Below, one piece after another: positions 43,851-52,588 of a stretch of 64,000 bases of DNA. A program made the position numbers and the translations under genes. The notes under the pieces were generated by a model that saw nothing but the letters and a program-made list of their open reading frames with translations, made no database searches and was not told the origin of the DNA. How positions within the stretch are numbered: the first letter of the stretch is position 1; every line of letters starts with the position of its first letter. Source of the DNA: Burkholderia sp. WSM2232 (GTDB taxonomy: Bacteria > Pseudomonadota > Gammaproteobacteria > Burkholderiales > Burkholderiaceae). The stretch is taken from NCBI RefSeq assembly GCF_000472545.1, contig NZ_AWZV01000006.1:62223-126222 (forward strand), given 5' to 3'.

Positions 43851-45860
43851 ATGACCGATCCGCTCATTCCAGCCGCGCTCTCGTTCAGAAGCAACGGCAC
43901 GCCGTTTTCGCCGCTCTACGACGACATTTATCACAGCGCCGTCGGCGCTATCGAGCAGGCTAACCATGTTTTCCTGCGCGGCAATGCGCTGCCAGAGCGC
44001 TGGCACGGCCGGCGCGCGTTCACCGTGCTGGAGACGGGCTTCGGCATGGGTATCAACTTCCTCGTGACGTGGGCCGCGTGGCGTGCCGACCCTGCCCGCT
44101 GCGAGCGGCTTCATTTCGTTTCGACGGAAAAGCATCCGTTCACGCTCGACGATCTGCGCCGGGCATATGCCGCGATCGTTGCAGATCCGGCGATCGCGGC
44201 GCTTGCCGACGCGCTGGCGAACGAATGGCCGGTGCTCGTGCCCGGCACGCACCGGCTCGAATTCGACAATGGCCGCGTCGTCCTGACGCTGGTTTTTGAC
44301 GACGCACAGCAGAGCTTGCCCAATCTGCGGCTGCGCGCTGACGCGTTTTATCTGGACGGCTTTGCGCCCGCCAAAAACCCCGAATTGTGGACGCCTGCGA
44401 TCTTCAAGTCGCTCGCGCGGCTGGCAGGCGAGGGCGCCACCTTCGCCACTTACAGCAGCGCGGGCGAGATCAAGCGCACGCTGACTCAATCGGGCTTTGA
44501 GTACCGCAAGGTGGACGGCTTCGGCTGGAAGCGCGCGATGCTGGTTGGCCACTTTGCGCCGCGCTGGCGCGTGCGCCGGCATGAGCCGCCCGTCGCACTG
44601 GGACCGTTCGCCCCCAACGAACGGCACGCGGTGGTGGTCGGCGCGGGCCTTGCCGGATGCGCGGTGGTTGAGCGTCTCGCGGCGCGCGGTTGGCGCGTGA
44701 CGTTGCTGGAGCGGCACGCGTCGCTGGCAGAGGACGCCTCCGGCAACCCGGCAGGCGTATTCCACCCGATGATTTCGCGCGACGACAGCGTCGCCTCGCG
44801 CGTCACGCGCGCCGGCTTTCTGTATGCGCTCAGGCGCTGGACGGCATTGGAACAGCTCGGCCATGCGCCAACGCGCGGCCGCCCTGGTCTGCTGCAGATC
44901 GCCGAAACCGAAGACGAAGCGCGCGCGATGTGCGAGGCCATCGCGGCGTTGGGTTATCCGCCGGAGTTCGTTACGCCGCTTTCCGCCGACGCCGCTCGTC
45001 AGCTCGCCGGCACAGCGCTCGCGCGCGGCGGATGGTTCTTCCCGCACGGCGGCTGGATAGATCCGGCATCGCTGTGCGCCGCGCAATGCGCGGCCGCCGG
45101 TGACCGGCTGGAGCGCCGCTTTGGCGTGCAAGTCGCGCGCCTCGAGCGGTCGGGCAGTCAGTGGAACGTGCTCGACACGGCAGGCGAGTTGTTGGCGCGT
45201 GCGCCGGTCGTGATTGTCGCGAGCGCTCATGATGCGGCGCGCATTGCCGGCCTGCGCCATGCGCCGACTCGCAGCATCCGCGGCCAGCTCACGTTGCTGC
45301 CTCGGGGCGCGGCGCCGTCGCTCGAATTGCCGGTAATCGGCGCAGGCTATGCGATACCGCTGCCTGACGGCGTCACACTGACGGGAGCCACCTATGAACT
45401 CGACGACGTGGATACGTCGCTTCGCGCAGCCGGTCATCTGGAAAACCTGGAGCGGGTCGCGGACATGCTGCCCGCGTTCTCGCGCGTGGCCGGCCGCGCC
45501 GAAGAAGCCGCGCGCGCCGGCTCGCGGGCAGAAACGCCAGCGCTCGCGGGCCGCGTTGCATTCCGCTGTGTGACAAGCGACCGCATGCCGATGATCGGCA
45601 ACTTCGCCGACGAAGCGCTCGCCACCCGCGAAGCCGAGCGCTTGCGCGGTGCCTGGCCGCTCGACCTGCCGCGCGCGGACGGGCTGTACGGCGCGTTTGC
45701 CTACGGTTCGCGCGGTCTCGTGTGGGCTGCGCTCGGCGCGGAACTGATTGCCTCCCAAATCGAAGGGGAGCCGTGGCCACTCACGCGCGACCTCGCCGAA
45801 GACATCGACCCTGCGCGCTTTCTGCTGCGCGCACTGCGGCAGGGGAGCGTCGGCGGTTAA
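43851..45860 (+). CDS. mnmC: Bifunctional tRNA 5-methylaminomethyl-2-thiouridine synthase MnmC
   Basis: 669 residues. The N-terminal methyltransferase domain (about 1-250) has VLETGFGMGINFLVTW (AdoMet loop) and DAFYLDGFAPAKNPELW. The C-terminal FAD-dependent oxidase (about 260-669) has VVVGAGLAGCAVVERLAARGW. MnmC finishes the wobble-uridine modification begun by MnmE-MnmG, whose MnmE is at the left end of the window. The start MTDPLIPAAL follows from family alignment; in-frame residues upstream to 43743 look unrelated. Confidence 0.95.
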   Translation: MTDPLIPAALSFRSNGTPFSPLYDDIYHSAVGAIEQANHVFLRGNALPERWHGRRAFTVLETGFGMGINFLVTWAAWRADPARCERLHFVSTEKHPFTLDDLRRAYAAIVADPAIAALADALANEWPVLVPGTHRLEFDNGRVVLTLVFDDAQQSLPNLRLRADAFYLDGFAPAKNPELWTPAIFKSLARLAGEGATFATYSSAGEIKRTLTQSGFEYRKVDGFGWKRAMLVGHFAPRWRVRRHEPPVALGPFAPNERHAVVVGAGLAGCAVVERLAARGWRVTLLERHASLAEDASGNPAGVFHPMISRDDSVASRVTRAGFLYALRRWTALEQLGHAPTRGRPGLLQIAETEDEARAMCEAIAALGYPPEFVTPLSADAARQLAGTALARGGWFFPHGGWIDPASLCAAQCAAAGDRLERRFGVQVARLERSGSQWNVLDTAGELLARAPVVIVASAHDAARIAGLRHAPTRSIRGQLTLLPRGAAPSLELPVIGAGYAIPLPDGVTLTGATYELDDVDTSLRAAGHLENLERVADMLPAFSRVAGRAEEAARAGSRAETPALAGRVAFRCVTSDRMPMIGNFADEALATREAERLRGAWPLDLPRADGLYGAFAYGSRGLVWAALGAELIASQIEGEPWPLTRDLAEDIDPARFLLRALRQGSVGG

Positions 45861-45883
45861 CGCTCGACCTCGGTGCGCCGCGG

Positions 45884-45907
45884 TTATCCACCGCAAATTG
45901 TGGATAA
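45884..45907. promoter_or_regulatory. Inverted pair of DnaA boxes
   Basis: TTATCCAC (45884-45891) and GTGGATAA (45900-45907) are perfect complements with an 8-base spacer. The right box is an exact TTATCCACA on the minus strand; the left one ends CC. Confidence 0.7.
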
Positions 45908-46078
45908 GCGCGCTGTTTACCGGCGCAACTCATGTGGAACCGTTGTGGACGTAAACGGGGTAACTCGCGCTGCCCGCAATTTCGTAAAAAGTTACCCGCG
46001 TATACGAGTCGCCACCGCACATGCTGTGCGCCCGGTTATGAAGTCGGCAACGCGCTGATTCGATTCGGTAAACAGCGG

Positions 46079-46127
46079 TTATCCACAGAAAACGAGGCAG
46101 CTTGTTAACTGCTACTACGTATACATA
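46079..46127 (-). promoter_or_regulatory. Composite origin module, copy A
   Basis: Read on the minus strand from 46127: GTATGTATACG, TAGTAGCAG (46117-46109; the neighbouring elements overlap at the ends), TTAACAAGC (ending 46100), 12 bases (46099-46088), and the DnaA box TGTGGATAA (46087-46079). The TAG/CAG triplets beside a DnaA box resemble the DnaA-trio element of bacterial origins. The same order and spacing recur at 49250-49302 in the opposite orientation. Confidence 0.65.
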
Positions 46128-46307
46128 CAGTAAACGCGTAAACATCAAGGCCTGAGCTGGACCGTGCGCCACCGCACAGATTCGGCAACCGCTACAACCC
46201 TTCGGCTAAGCGCTGTCCTGAAAAGCACATGCGATGCGTGCACACTGCCCTGAGCCGTGTGCAAACCAGCCGGAATGCGTGCACTGTGCGCCGATAAAAC
46301 GGTCGGT

Positions 46308-46316
46308 TTTTCCACA
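46308..46316 (+). promoter_or_regulatory. DnaA-box-like site
   Basis: TTTTCCACA fits the relaxed DnaA consensus TTWTNCACA. Single site in an AT-richer stretch of region A. Confidence 0.45.
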
Positions 46317-46721
46317 TGCCATCAAGATGAAGTACGTTTTTACCGTTTTGCCTGCATGTTCGTGTGTTTTCGGTCGAAGCTGAACAAGCTATGGCACAAT
46401 CGCCGTTCTTTTCCGCGTGGTGCCTCGCCTCTAGCGGTGCCCGCTGCTACGGAACGGTGCCGTCCAATCCGACTCTGATTCAACGTCGACGGCGTCCTTT
46501 CACCGTGTCGTGCCGGCTGCTACGGCCGCACCCCTGAATGCGCCGAGTTCCCTGCGACTGCGGCGCGTTCGAATCATCCGATAGTTGAAAAACTCGCAAC
46601 GCGGATCACGCGAAGCGATTGCGACAGTGAGCGTCTCTTGCGTTCACCCGCTCGCCGCTGTTCGCGCCGGCTTACGCTGGTTTGTGTCATCTGCCGTTGC
46701 TGCAAAGGAGAAGCCATAACG

Positions 46722-47927
46722 ATGAACTCGGCGTTTTCATTTTTCCCAGCCTGGCCGCTTTCCCCCGACGCCATTTTTTGGGCTGGTCTGGCATTGCTTG
46801 CCGCGGGTTTATGCGGCGAGTTGTGCTATCGCGCGTGGCGTTTGCCGCGTATTTCGGGCTACGCGGTCATCGGTCTGATTGCGGGCGCGGCCGGTTCGGG
46901 CGTGATCGACGCGGAGTCGGCGAAGGCGGCCCGGCCGTTGCTCGATGTGGCGCTCGGCTTGCTGCTGTTCGAACTCGGCAGCCGGCTCGATTTGCGCTGG
47001 ATCCGCCGTAATCCGTGGCTCGTGATGTCGAGCGTCGCGGAAGCCACGCTCACTTTCGCGCTGGTTCTGCCGGTGCTGCTGTTCCTGAATGTGCCGCTGA
47101 TGGTCGCAACGGTACTCGCGGCCATTGCCATGGCGACTTCGCCCGCCATGGTTATCCAGCTCAAGACCGAGTTGCGTGCGGAAGGCCAGGTCACGCAACG
47201 TCTTTTGACGTTGACGGCGTTGAACAGCATGTATGCAGTGGTGATCGAGAAGCTCGTGTCGAGCTGGCTGCATCAGGAAGCATATGGCAATGTTTTCGCC
47301 ACCATTGTGCAACCGCTTTACCTGCTGGCCGGCTCGCTGGTGCTCGCGTATCTGCTTGCGCGCACCTGCACGTTCTTTTATCGACGGCTCAACATGCAGG
47401 ACGAGCATTCGTTCGTTGCGCTATTCGGCCTGGTCCTGCTGGCCATTGCGCTCGCGCACCTGTTCAAGCTGTCGACCATTCTTGCGCTGCTGGCCGCCGG
47501 CATTATCGTGAAAAATCTGGAAGCGCGGCCGCAGTTGTGGCCGCAGCATTTCGGCACGGCCGGGTGGCTTCTGACGGTGATTCTGTTCGTGCTGACACTC
47601 ACTTCGTTCGAATGGAAAGACATCGCGCTGGGCGGCGTCGCGGCGCTGGGTCTGATTGTTGCGCGTCTCGTCGCCAAGCTGGTCGGCGTGCTCGCGTTCG
47701 CCAAGCCGAGCGGCCTGAACTGGAAGCAGGGCATGGCGCTTGGCTTGTCGTTATCGCCCATGTCGGCGCTGGCTTATCTGCTCGTCGACGACACCTACAA
47801 CCTGTATCCGAATTTCGATCCGCGATTGCGCGCGATCGTCATGTGTTCGATTGTCGTGCTGCAGATTCTCGGGCCCTGGCTCGTTTATCGCAGCCTCGCG
47901 CTGGTTGCCGAGCGGCGCGAAGAGTAA
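46722..47927 (+). CDS. Kef-type (CPA2) monovalent cation:proton antiporter
   Basis: 401 residues, about 12 hydrophobic helices, no C-terminal RCK/TrkA-N domain. Motifs include LLLFELGSRLDLRWIRRNP (CPA2 helix with conserved Glu/Leu), ATSPAMVIQL and TILALLAAGIIVKNLEARPQ. It probably exchanges K+ or Na+ for H+. AAGGAG precedes the ATG. It lies between the two putative origin regions and may share a transcript with the ligase gene that follows 99 bases later. Confidence 0.88.
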   Translation: MNSAFSFFPAWPLSPDAIFWAGLALLAAGLCGELCYRAWRLPRISGYAVIGLIAGAAGSGVIDAESAKAARPLLDVALGLLLFELGSRLDLRWIRRNPWLVMSSVAEATLTFALVLPVLLFLNVPLMVATVLAAIAMATSPAMVIQLKTELRAEGQVTQRLLTLTALNSMYAVVIEKLVSSWLHQEAYGNVFATIVQPLYLLAGSLVLAYLLARTCTFFYRRLNMQDEHSFVALFGLVLLAIALAHLFKLSTILALLAAGIIVKNLEARPQLWPQHFGTAGWLLTVILFVLTLTSFEWKDIALGGVAALGLIVARLVAKLVGVLAFAKPSGLNWKQGMALGLSLSPMSALAYLLVDDTYNLYPNFDPRLRAIVMCSIVVLQILGPWLVYRSLALVAERREE

Positions 47928-48026
47928 GCGCCTCGCATTGCGGGGCCACACGCTATCTGATTTATTCGCTTTAAAAAACGGCCGGGCTTCTGACAATTGC
48001 CTCGCCGACCTCACTCAGGGGACGCT

Positions 48027-49142
48027 ATGTCACTCGAACCCTTCATCGATTCGAAGCCGTTTACTTTCGGTGTCGAACTCGAGATGCAGATCGTCAATAC
48101 GCATGACTATGATCTGACCAAAGCCGGCTCGGATCTGCTGCGCCTCGTCAAGGATCAGAAGATCCCCGGCAACATCACGCCGGAAATTACCGAGAGCATG
48201 ATCGAGCTTTCCACCGGCATCTGCACGAACCATGAACAGGCGCTTGCCGATCTGCGCAAGATTCGCGACACGCTCGTTGCCGCAGCCGATCGTCTGAACG
48301 TCGGCCTGTGCGGTGGCGGCACGCATGCTTTTCAGCAATGGAGCGAGCGGCAGATCGTGGACACGCCTCGCTTCCAGTACCTTTCCGAACTGTACGGTTA
48401 TCTTGCGAAGCAGTTCACGGTGTTCGGCCAGCATGTGCATATCGGCTGTCCGGATGCGGACAGCGCGCTATTCCTGCTGCATTCGATGTCGCGCTTCATC
48501 CCGCATTTCATTGCGTTGTCCGCGTCGTCGCCTTTCGTGCAGGGCGTGGACACAGGTTTTCATTCGGCACGCCTGAATTCCGTATTCGCGTTTCCGCTCT
48601 CGGGCCGCGCGCCGTTCGTGTTGACGTGGGACAGCTTTGAGGAATATTTCTCGAAGATGGTGCACACCGGCGTGGTCAACAGCATGAAAGACTTCTATTG
48701 GGACATCCGGCCGAAACCCGGTTTTGGCACCATTGAAGTCCGCGTGATGGATACGCCGCTTTCAGTGGATCGCGCTGCGGCCATTGCGTGCTACATCCAG
48801 ACGCTCGCCCGGCATCTGCTGCTCGACAAGCCGGTCACCCCGCACGAAGACGACTACCTCGTCTACACGTTCAACCGCTTCGAGGCTTGCCGCTTCGGTC
48901 TGGCCGGAACTTGCATCAATCCGCAAACAGGCGAACGCAAGACCATTTCCGAAGACATCCTCGAAACGCTCGAGCGGATCGCGCCGCACGGCGACGCATT
49001 GGGCTCCGGCCATGCGCTGGCTGAAATCGGCGCGATCGCGCGCGGCCAGGTCAACGATGCGACCTGGTTAAGAGGCGTCGCGGAACAGGAAAAGTCGCTG
49101 CACGAAGTCGTCAGGCAGCAGTGTCTGGCCTGGCGGGCCTGA
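48027..49142 (+). CDS. Carboxylate-amine ligase, YbdK/GCL type 2
   Basis: 371 residues. GCS2-type fold: [19 protein letters not shown] with the ATP/metal-site Glu residues, [24 protein letters not shown] and HVHIGCPD. The family forms weak glutamate-cysteine ligase or other amide bonds; physiological substrates are mostly unknown. A true GshA is present at 21 kb, so this is not the main glutathione enzyme. A strong terminator follows 34 bases after the stop. Confidence 0.9.
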   Translation: MSLEPFIDSKPFTFGVELEMQIVNTHDYDLTKAGSDLLRLVKDQKIPGNITPEITESMIELSTGICTNHEQALADLRKIRDTLVAAADRLNVGLCGGGTHAFQQWSERQIVDTPRFQYLSELYGYLAKQFTVFGQHVHIGCPDADSALFLLHSMSRFIPHFIALSASSPFVQGVDTGFHSARLNSVFAFPLSGRAPFVLTWDSFEEYFSKMVHTGVVNSMKDFYWDIRPKPGFGTIEVRVMDTPLSVDRAAAIACYIQTLARHLLLDKPVTPHEDDYLVYTFNRFEACRFGLAGTCINPQTGERKTISEDILETLERIAPHGDALGSGHALAEIGAIARGQVNDATWLRGVAEQEKSLHEVVRQQCLAWRA

Positions 49143-49175
49143 GTTGCCCAGCGCGCTCCTGTGTTAAACCGTAAG

Positions 49176-49203
49176 AAAACCCGCCGCGTGCGGGTTTTTT
49201 TTC
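49176..49203 (+). terminator. Terminator of the YbdK-type gene
   Basis: AAAACCCGC (49176-49184) pairs perfectly with GCGGGTTTT (49190-49198), five-base loop, then a long T-run. Confidence 0.92.
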
Positions 49204-49249
49204 GTCGATAAAATTTCCAGTTCGGGGCCCTTAAGGTTTTTCAAAGATG

Positions 49250-49302
49250 TACGTATACATACGTAGTAGTAGTTAACAAGCATCGCTCCGGGCTGTGGAC
49301 AA
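49250..49302 (+). promoter_or_regulatory. Composite origin module, copy B
   Basis: TACGTAT-AC-ATACGTA (49250-49265, perfect arms), TAGTAGTAG (49264-49272), TTAACAAGC (49273-49281), 12 bases (49282-49293), then TGTGGACAA (49294-49302), a DnaA box with one mismatch. Element order and spacing equal copy A at 46079-46127, in reverse orientation. Confidence 0.65.
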
Positions 49303-49452
49303 CTGAATAATTTCCTGCAAAGTCAAGGCGCTGGGTAATTCATAAGTGGGTCACAGGGCGGTGCGTCGGCAGCAGTAAACGAGGACAACTTAAGGACGGG
49401 TTGAGCGGGGGTACAGGCTTATCAAGAATCGGCACACATGTCTTCCCCGACG

Positions 49453-49487
49453 TTATCCCACGGTTATCCACAGATTACGTTGGATAA
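49453..49487. promoter_or_regulatory. DnaA box cluster in region B
   Basis: An exact TTATCCACA at 49464-49472 is flanked by weaker TTATCCCAC (49453-49461) and, on the minus strand, TTATCCAAC (49487-49479). The exact box and the right-hand one form an inverted pair (TTATCCA/TGGATAA). Confidence 0.6.
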
Positions 49488-49681
49488 CTTAGCTGTACGA
49501 TTCGCCGCTCTCGCATAGAATGTCGTCTTAACTGCTTTGGCTTGCAAGGCGGTGAATTTTTGAGATAGTTGAGACCGTCTCGTCCTGTTTTGGGCGGGGC
49601 TACCCCACACAGGCTACGGGCGTTCCCGGCAAGCAATTGGCCGGCACCGCACAAAAGCTGTAAATAAACCAATCGAAGATT

Positions 49682-50320
49682 ATGAGCGAAGGCGTATACG
49701 GAGAACAGGCAACCGGGCGAGTCACCCACAGCCTCTTGCGACTGAGCACGGCCATGCGAAGCCAGGCTTGGGAATGGGCGGAAGGCGCGGGACTCACGCC
49801 CACGCAGGGCGAAATCCTGGTTTTGTTGATGCAGCGAAAGGGCCCGATGCGGCTCGGGGAAATTGCGCGCGAAACGGCATTGACCGCCGCCACCACCAGC
49901 GACGCCGTCAGCACGCTCGAAACCAAGGGACTGGTCGAAAAGCGCCGCGCGCTCGATGACGGCCGCGCGCTCGCCGTGCGCCTGACCGCCCGCGGCCGCA
50001 CTGCTGCCAAGCGCGCCGCGCAATGGCCTGACTTCCTCGCCAAGGCAGTCGGCACGTTGCGCGACGAGGAACAGGCGCTGTTCTACCGCACGCTGCTCAA
50101 GACGGTTCATCAACTCGAAGCGCAGGGCAATATTCCGCCGCACCGCATGTGCCTGAGCTGCACGCACTTCGAACCGAGCAAGAATCCGAAGAAGACGCCG
50201 CATCGTTGCGCGCTGCTCGACCTGAACATGGCGGATACGGACCTGCGTCTGGACTGCGCAGTGCATGAAACCGCCGACGTCGCCACCCAGAAAAAGACCT
50301 GGAAGATCTTCGCCCAGTAA
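49682..50320 (+). CDS. MarR-type regulator with Cys-rich C-terminal domain
   Basis: 212 residues. The N-terminal winged HTH (about 15-140) has LTPTQGEILVLLMQRKGPMRLGEIARETALTAATTSDAVSTLE and a wing RRALDDGRALAVRLT. The C-terminal ~60 residues contain C-L-S-C-x(16)-C and a later C (MCLSCTHFEPSKN, PHRCALLDL, RLDCAVHE), four Cys plus His that could hold a metal or Fe-S cluster. This extension is absent from ordinary MarR proteins. Targets unknown; it is the first gene to the right of region B. Confidence 0.85.
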   Translation: MSEGVYGEQATGRVTHSLLRLSTAMRSQAWEWAEGAGLTPTQGEILVLLMQRKGPMRLGEIARETALTAATTSDAVSTLETKGLVEKRRALDDGRALAVRLTARGRTAAKRAAQWPDFLAKAVGTLRDEEQALFYRTLLKTVHQLEAQGNIPPHRMCLSCTHFEPSKNPKKTPHRCALLDLNMADTDLRLDCAVHETADVATQKKTWKIFAQ

Positions 50321-50442
50321 GGCGGCTGCTTACCTGGCAATCCGCTACACTGCAACCGGCAGGGGCAGACGGCACTCGCCGCCTGCCACGCTTTCCGGTG
50401 CCGCGTAGCGGCAGTCTCCAGTCAACCTGAGGTGACAGGCTG

Positions 50443-51156
50443 ATGCATCAGGAAGTTCTGGCCATTCGCCACGTCCACTTCGAAGATCTCGGCAGTCTGG
50501 AACTGGTGCTTGGCGAACGCGGGCGTCCGGTCCGTTATCTGGATGTAGGCTTTGCCCGCATCGAGGCGCCCAACCCGGTCACGCCGTCGCTGATGGTGGT
50601 GCTCGGCGGCCCGATCAGCGCCACCGACGACGCGCTCTATCCCACCCTCGTACCGCTGCTTTCGATGATCGAAAAGCGCATCGAAGCAGGACTTCCTACG
50701 CTTGGCATCTGTCTGGGCGCGCAGCTGATTGCGCGCGCGCTCGGTGCGCGCGTCTATCCGGCGGGCCATACCGAGCTCGGCTGGGAACCGCTCACGCTGA
50801 CCGACGCGGGCCGCGCGTCGCCGGTCCGTCATCTGGACGGCGCGCAGACTTCCATGCTGCATTGGCATGGCGACACTTTCGACCTTCCAGCCAACGCGAC
50901 GCGTCTCGCCTCCACGAACGCGTGCGAGAACCAGGCGTTTGCATGGGGCAGCCATGTGCTCGCGTTGCAATGTCATCCTGAGGTCCGCACGGAAGGCTTC
51001 GAGCGCTGGTTGATCGGCAACGCCGGCGAGCTCGTGAGTCATGGCATCGACGCGCGGCAGTTGCGCGCCCAGACCGCGCAATACGGTCCCGCTCTGGAGG
51101 CCGCGGCGTGCCGCATGTTCGGCGAATGGCTCGATCAGGTGGAAGCAAAACCCTGA
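50443..51156 (+). CDS. Class I glutamine amidotransferase (GMP-synthase-like, GATase1)
   Basis: 237 residues with the GATase1 triad: nucleophile Cys in LGICLGAQLIARALG (about residue 89), and His/Glu in LQCHPEVR (about residue 179). It begins with a protein-specific beta strand, EVLAIRHVHFEDLGSLE. No synthase domain is attached. It may hydrolyse glutamine or gamma-glutamyl compounds. Oxidised or conjugated glutathione derivatives are possible but unproven. Confidence 0.88.
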   Translation: MHQEVLAIRHVHFEDLGSLELVLGERGRPVRYLDVGFARIEAPNPVTPSLMVVLGGPISATDDALYPTLVPLLSMIEKRIEAGLPTLGICLGAQLIARALGARVYPAGHTELGWEPLTLTDAGRASPVRHLDGAQTSMLHWHGDTFDLPANATRLASTNACENQAFAWGSHVLALQCHPEVRTEGFERWLIGNAGELVSHGIDARQLRAQTAQYGPALEAAACRMFGEWLDQVEAKP

Positions 51157-51247
51157 GCGCCCAATCTGCACGACGCCACGCGGCCTGCAGCAAATGAATC
51201 GCAGTGCTATGCTCGACCGCTCTCGGGTTTCTACTAGGCGGTGATCC

Positions 51248-52360
51248 ATGAGCGCGCTATTTTCCCCACTCACGCTGCGTAGCGTGACGCTTCCTAACCG
51301 CATCGTCGTCTCGCCGATGTGCCAGTATTCCGCCGAGCGAGGCGAGGCCACCGCGTGGCACATGATTCACCTCGGCAGTCTTGCGTTGTCGGGCGCCGGC
51401 ATGTTGTGCATCGAAGCGACGGCGGTCGAACCGGACGGCCGCATCACGCCGAGCGATCTCGGCCTGTGGGACGACGCGACCGAGGCGGCGCTCGTGCCGG
51501 TGCTCGCCGCCATCCGCAAGCATTCGCATATCAACGTGACGATGCAGTTGTCGCATGCGGGACGCAAGGCGTCGAGCCATGTGCCATGGGAAGGCGGCCA
51601 GTTGATTCAGGTATCTCAGGGCGGCTGGCTGCCGCATGCGCCTTCCGCGTTGCCGCACAAGGCGGGCGAGGAGCCGCCGCTCGCGCTCGACACGCCGGGG
51701 CTCAATCGCATTCGCGAAGCCTTCGCCGCATCCGCGCGGCGCGCGGCGCGCCTTGGCATCGACGCACTCGAAGTGCATGCCGCGCACGGCTATCTGCTGC
51801 ACCAGTTTCTCTCGCCGCTCGCCAATCAACGCAGTGACGACTACGGCGGCTCGCTTGAAAACCGTATGCGTTTTCCGCTCGAGATCTTCGACATCGTGCG
51901 CGCCTCTTTCCCGGCCGACAAACCAGTCGGTGTGCGTGTGTCCGCAACGGATTGGGTCGAAGGCGGCTGGTCGCTCGAAGACACCCTTGCGTTCGCGCAC
52001 GAGCTGAAGAAACGCGGATGCGACTGGATCGACGTGTCGTCCGGTGGCGTATCGCCGTTGCAGAAAATTCCGCTCGAGCCGGGTTACCAGATTCCGTTCG
52101 CCAAGGCTGTCAAACAGGCGACGGGTCTCACCACCATCGGTGTCGGCTTGATTACCGATCCAGTGCATGCCGAGCAACTGATCGAACAGGGCGATGCCGA
52201 TCTGATCGCGCTGGCTCGCGCATTGCTCTACAACCCGCGCTGGCCGTGGCATGCCGCCGCACAACTTGGCGCGACAGTCGAAGCGCCGCCGCAGTACTGG
52301 CGTTCGCAACCGCGCGAGCAAAAGGCGCTGTTCGGCGAGATTTCGTTTGGCCAAAGATGA
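51248..52360 (+). CDS. Old-yellow-enzyme-family NADH:flavin oxidoreductase (YqjM class)
   Basis: 370 residues, FMN-dependent TIM barrel. MCQYSAERGEATAWHMIHLGSLALSG has the Cys (about residue 25) typical of the YqjM/XenA class. LSHAGRKAS, HAAHGYLLHQFLSPLANQRSDDYGGSLENRMRF and the substrate His pair are present. It reduces activated C=C bonds and nitro compounds with NAD(P)H. Physiological substrate unknown. Confidence 0.93.
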   Translation: MSALFSPLTLRSVTLPNRIVVSPMCQYSAERGEATAWHMIHLGSLALSGAGMLCIEATAVEPDGRITPSDLGLWDDATEAALVPVLAAIRKHSHINVTMQLSHAGRKASSHVPWEGGQLIQVSQGGWLPHAPSALPHKAGEEPPLALDTPGLNRIREAFAASARRAARLGIDALEVHAAHGYLLHQFLSPLANQRSDDYGGSLENRMRFPLEIFDIVRASFPADKPVGVRVSATDWVEGGWSLEDTLAFAHELKKRGCDWIDVSSGGVSPLQKIPLEPGYQIPFAKAVKQATGLTTIGVGLITDPVHAEQLIEQGDADLIALARALLYNPRWPWHAAAQLGATVEAPPQYWRSQPREQKALFGEISFGQR

Positions 52361-52588
52361 AGCGGCTACTGCGCACGGCGCACGCGCATCCGGCACACGT
52401 TTTTGACGGTTGAACGAAGCAGTCTTGAGCGTGTACGATGCCGGATGTGGCGCATGTGCGTCGCAGGTCGACGCGGCGCTCGCAGGGCGCCGCGTTTGCT
52501 ATGAGCGCCAGAAAAAAACAGCGCGTCAGACGCGGGCGTTTTCGACGGCTGCCGGACTTCACCCCAGTTCTTCACAAGGATTCATTCA

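Larger units (their letters stand above)
45861..46721. other. Candidate replication-origin region A (noncoding, 860 bases)
   Basis: The noncoding stretch between mnmC and the Kef-type gene has two perfect TTATCCACA boxes (45899-45907, minus; 46079-46087, plus), one TTATCCACC (45884-45892) and one TTTTCCACA (46308-46316). It also carries five GTAAAC/GTTTAC hexamers in 230 bases and one composite module (46079-46127). It is AT-richer than the flanking genes. The nearby HU gene, the composition and the coding-strand switch fit oriC. The 46330-46721 part is unremarkable apart from the antiporter promoter it must contain. Confidence 0.6.
49143..49681. other. Candidate replication-origin region B (noncoding, 540 bases)
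   Basis: Begins with the terminator of the ligase gene, then AT-rich sequence (GATAAAATTTCC, CCTTAAGGTTTTTC), the composite module (49250-49302), a GAATAATTTCC stretch, and an inverted DnaA-box pair (49464-49487). GTAAAC occurs at 49375-49380. No coding frame looks real. Possible second half of a bipartite origin or a DnaA-titrating locus. Confidence 0.55.

Noticed and set aside
43827..45896. 689-residue minus-strand frame opposite mnmC
   Set aside because: Shadow of mnmC with typical high-GC antisense composition.
46390..46410. Possible sigma54 promoter starting TGGCAC
   Set aside because: The TTGC element is missing at the required distance.
45873..46478. Short frames (60-80 residues) in the 46-kb noncoding region
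   Set aside because: They overlap the DnaA boxes and modules, lack ribosome binding sites and have no domain-like sequence.
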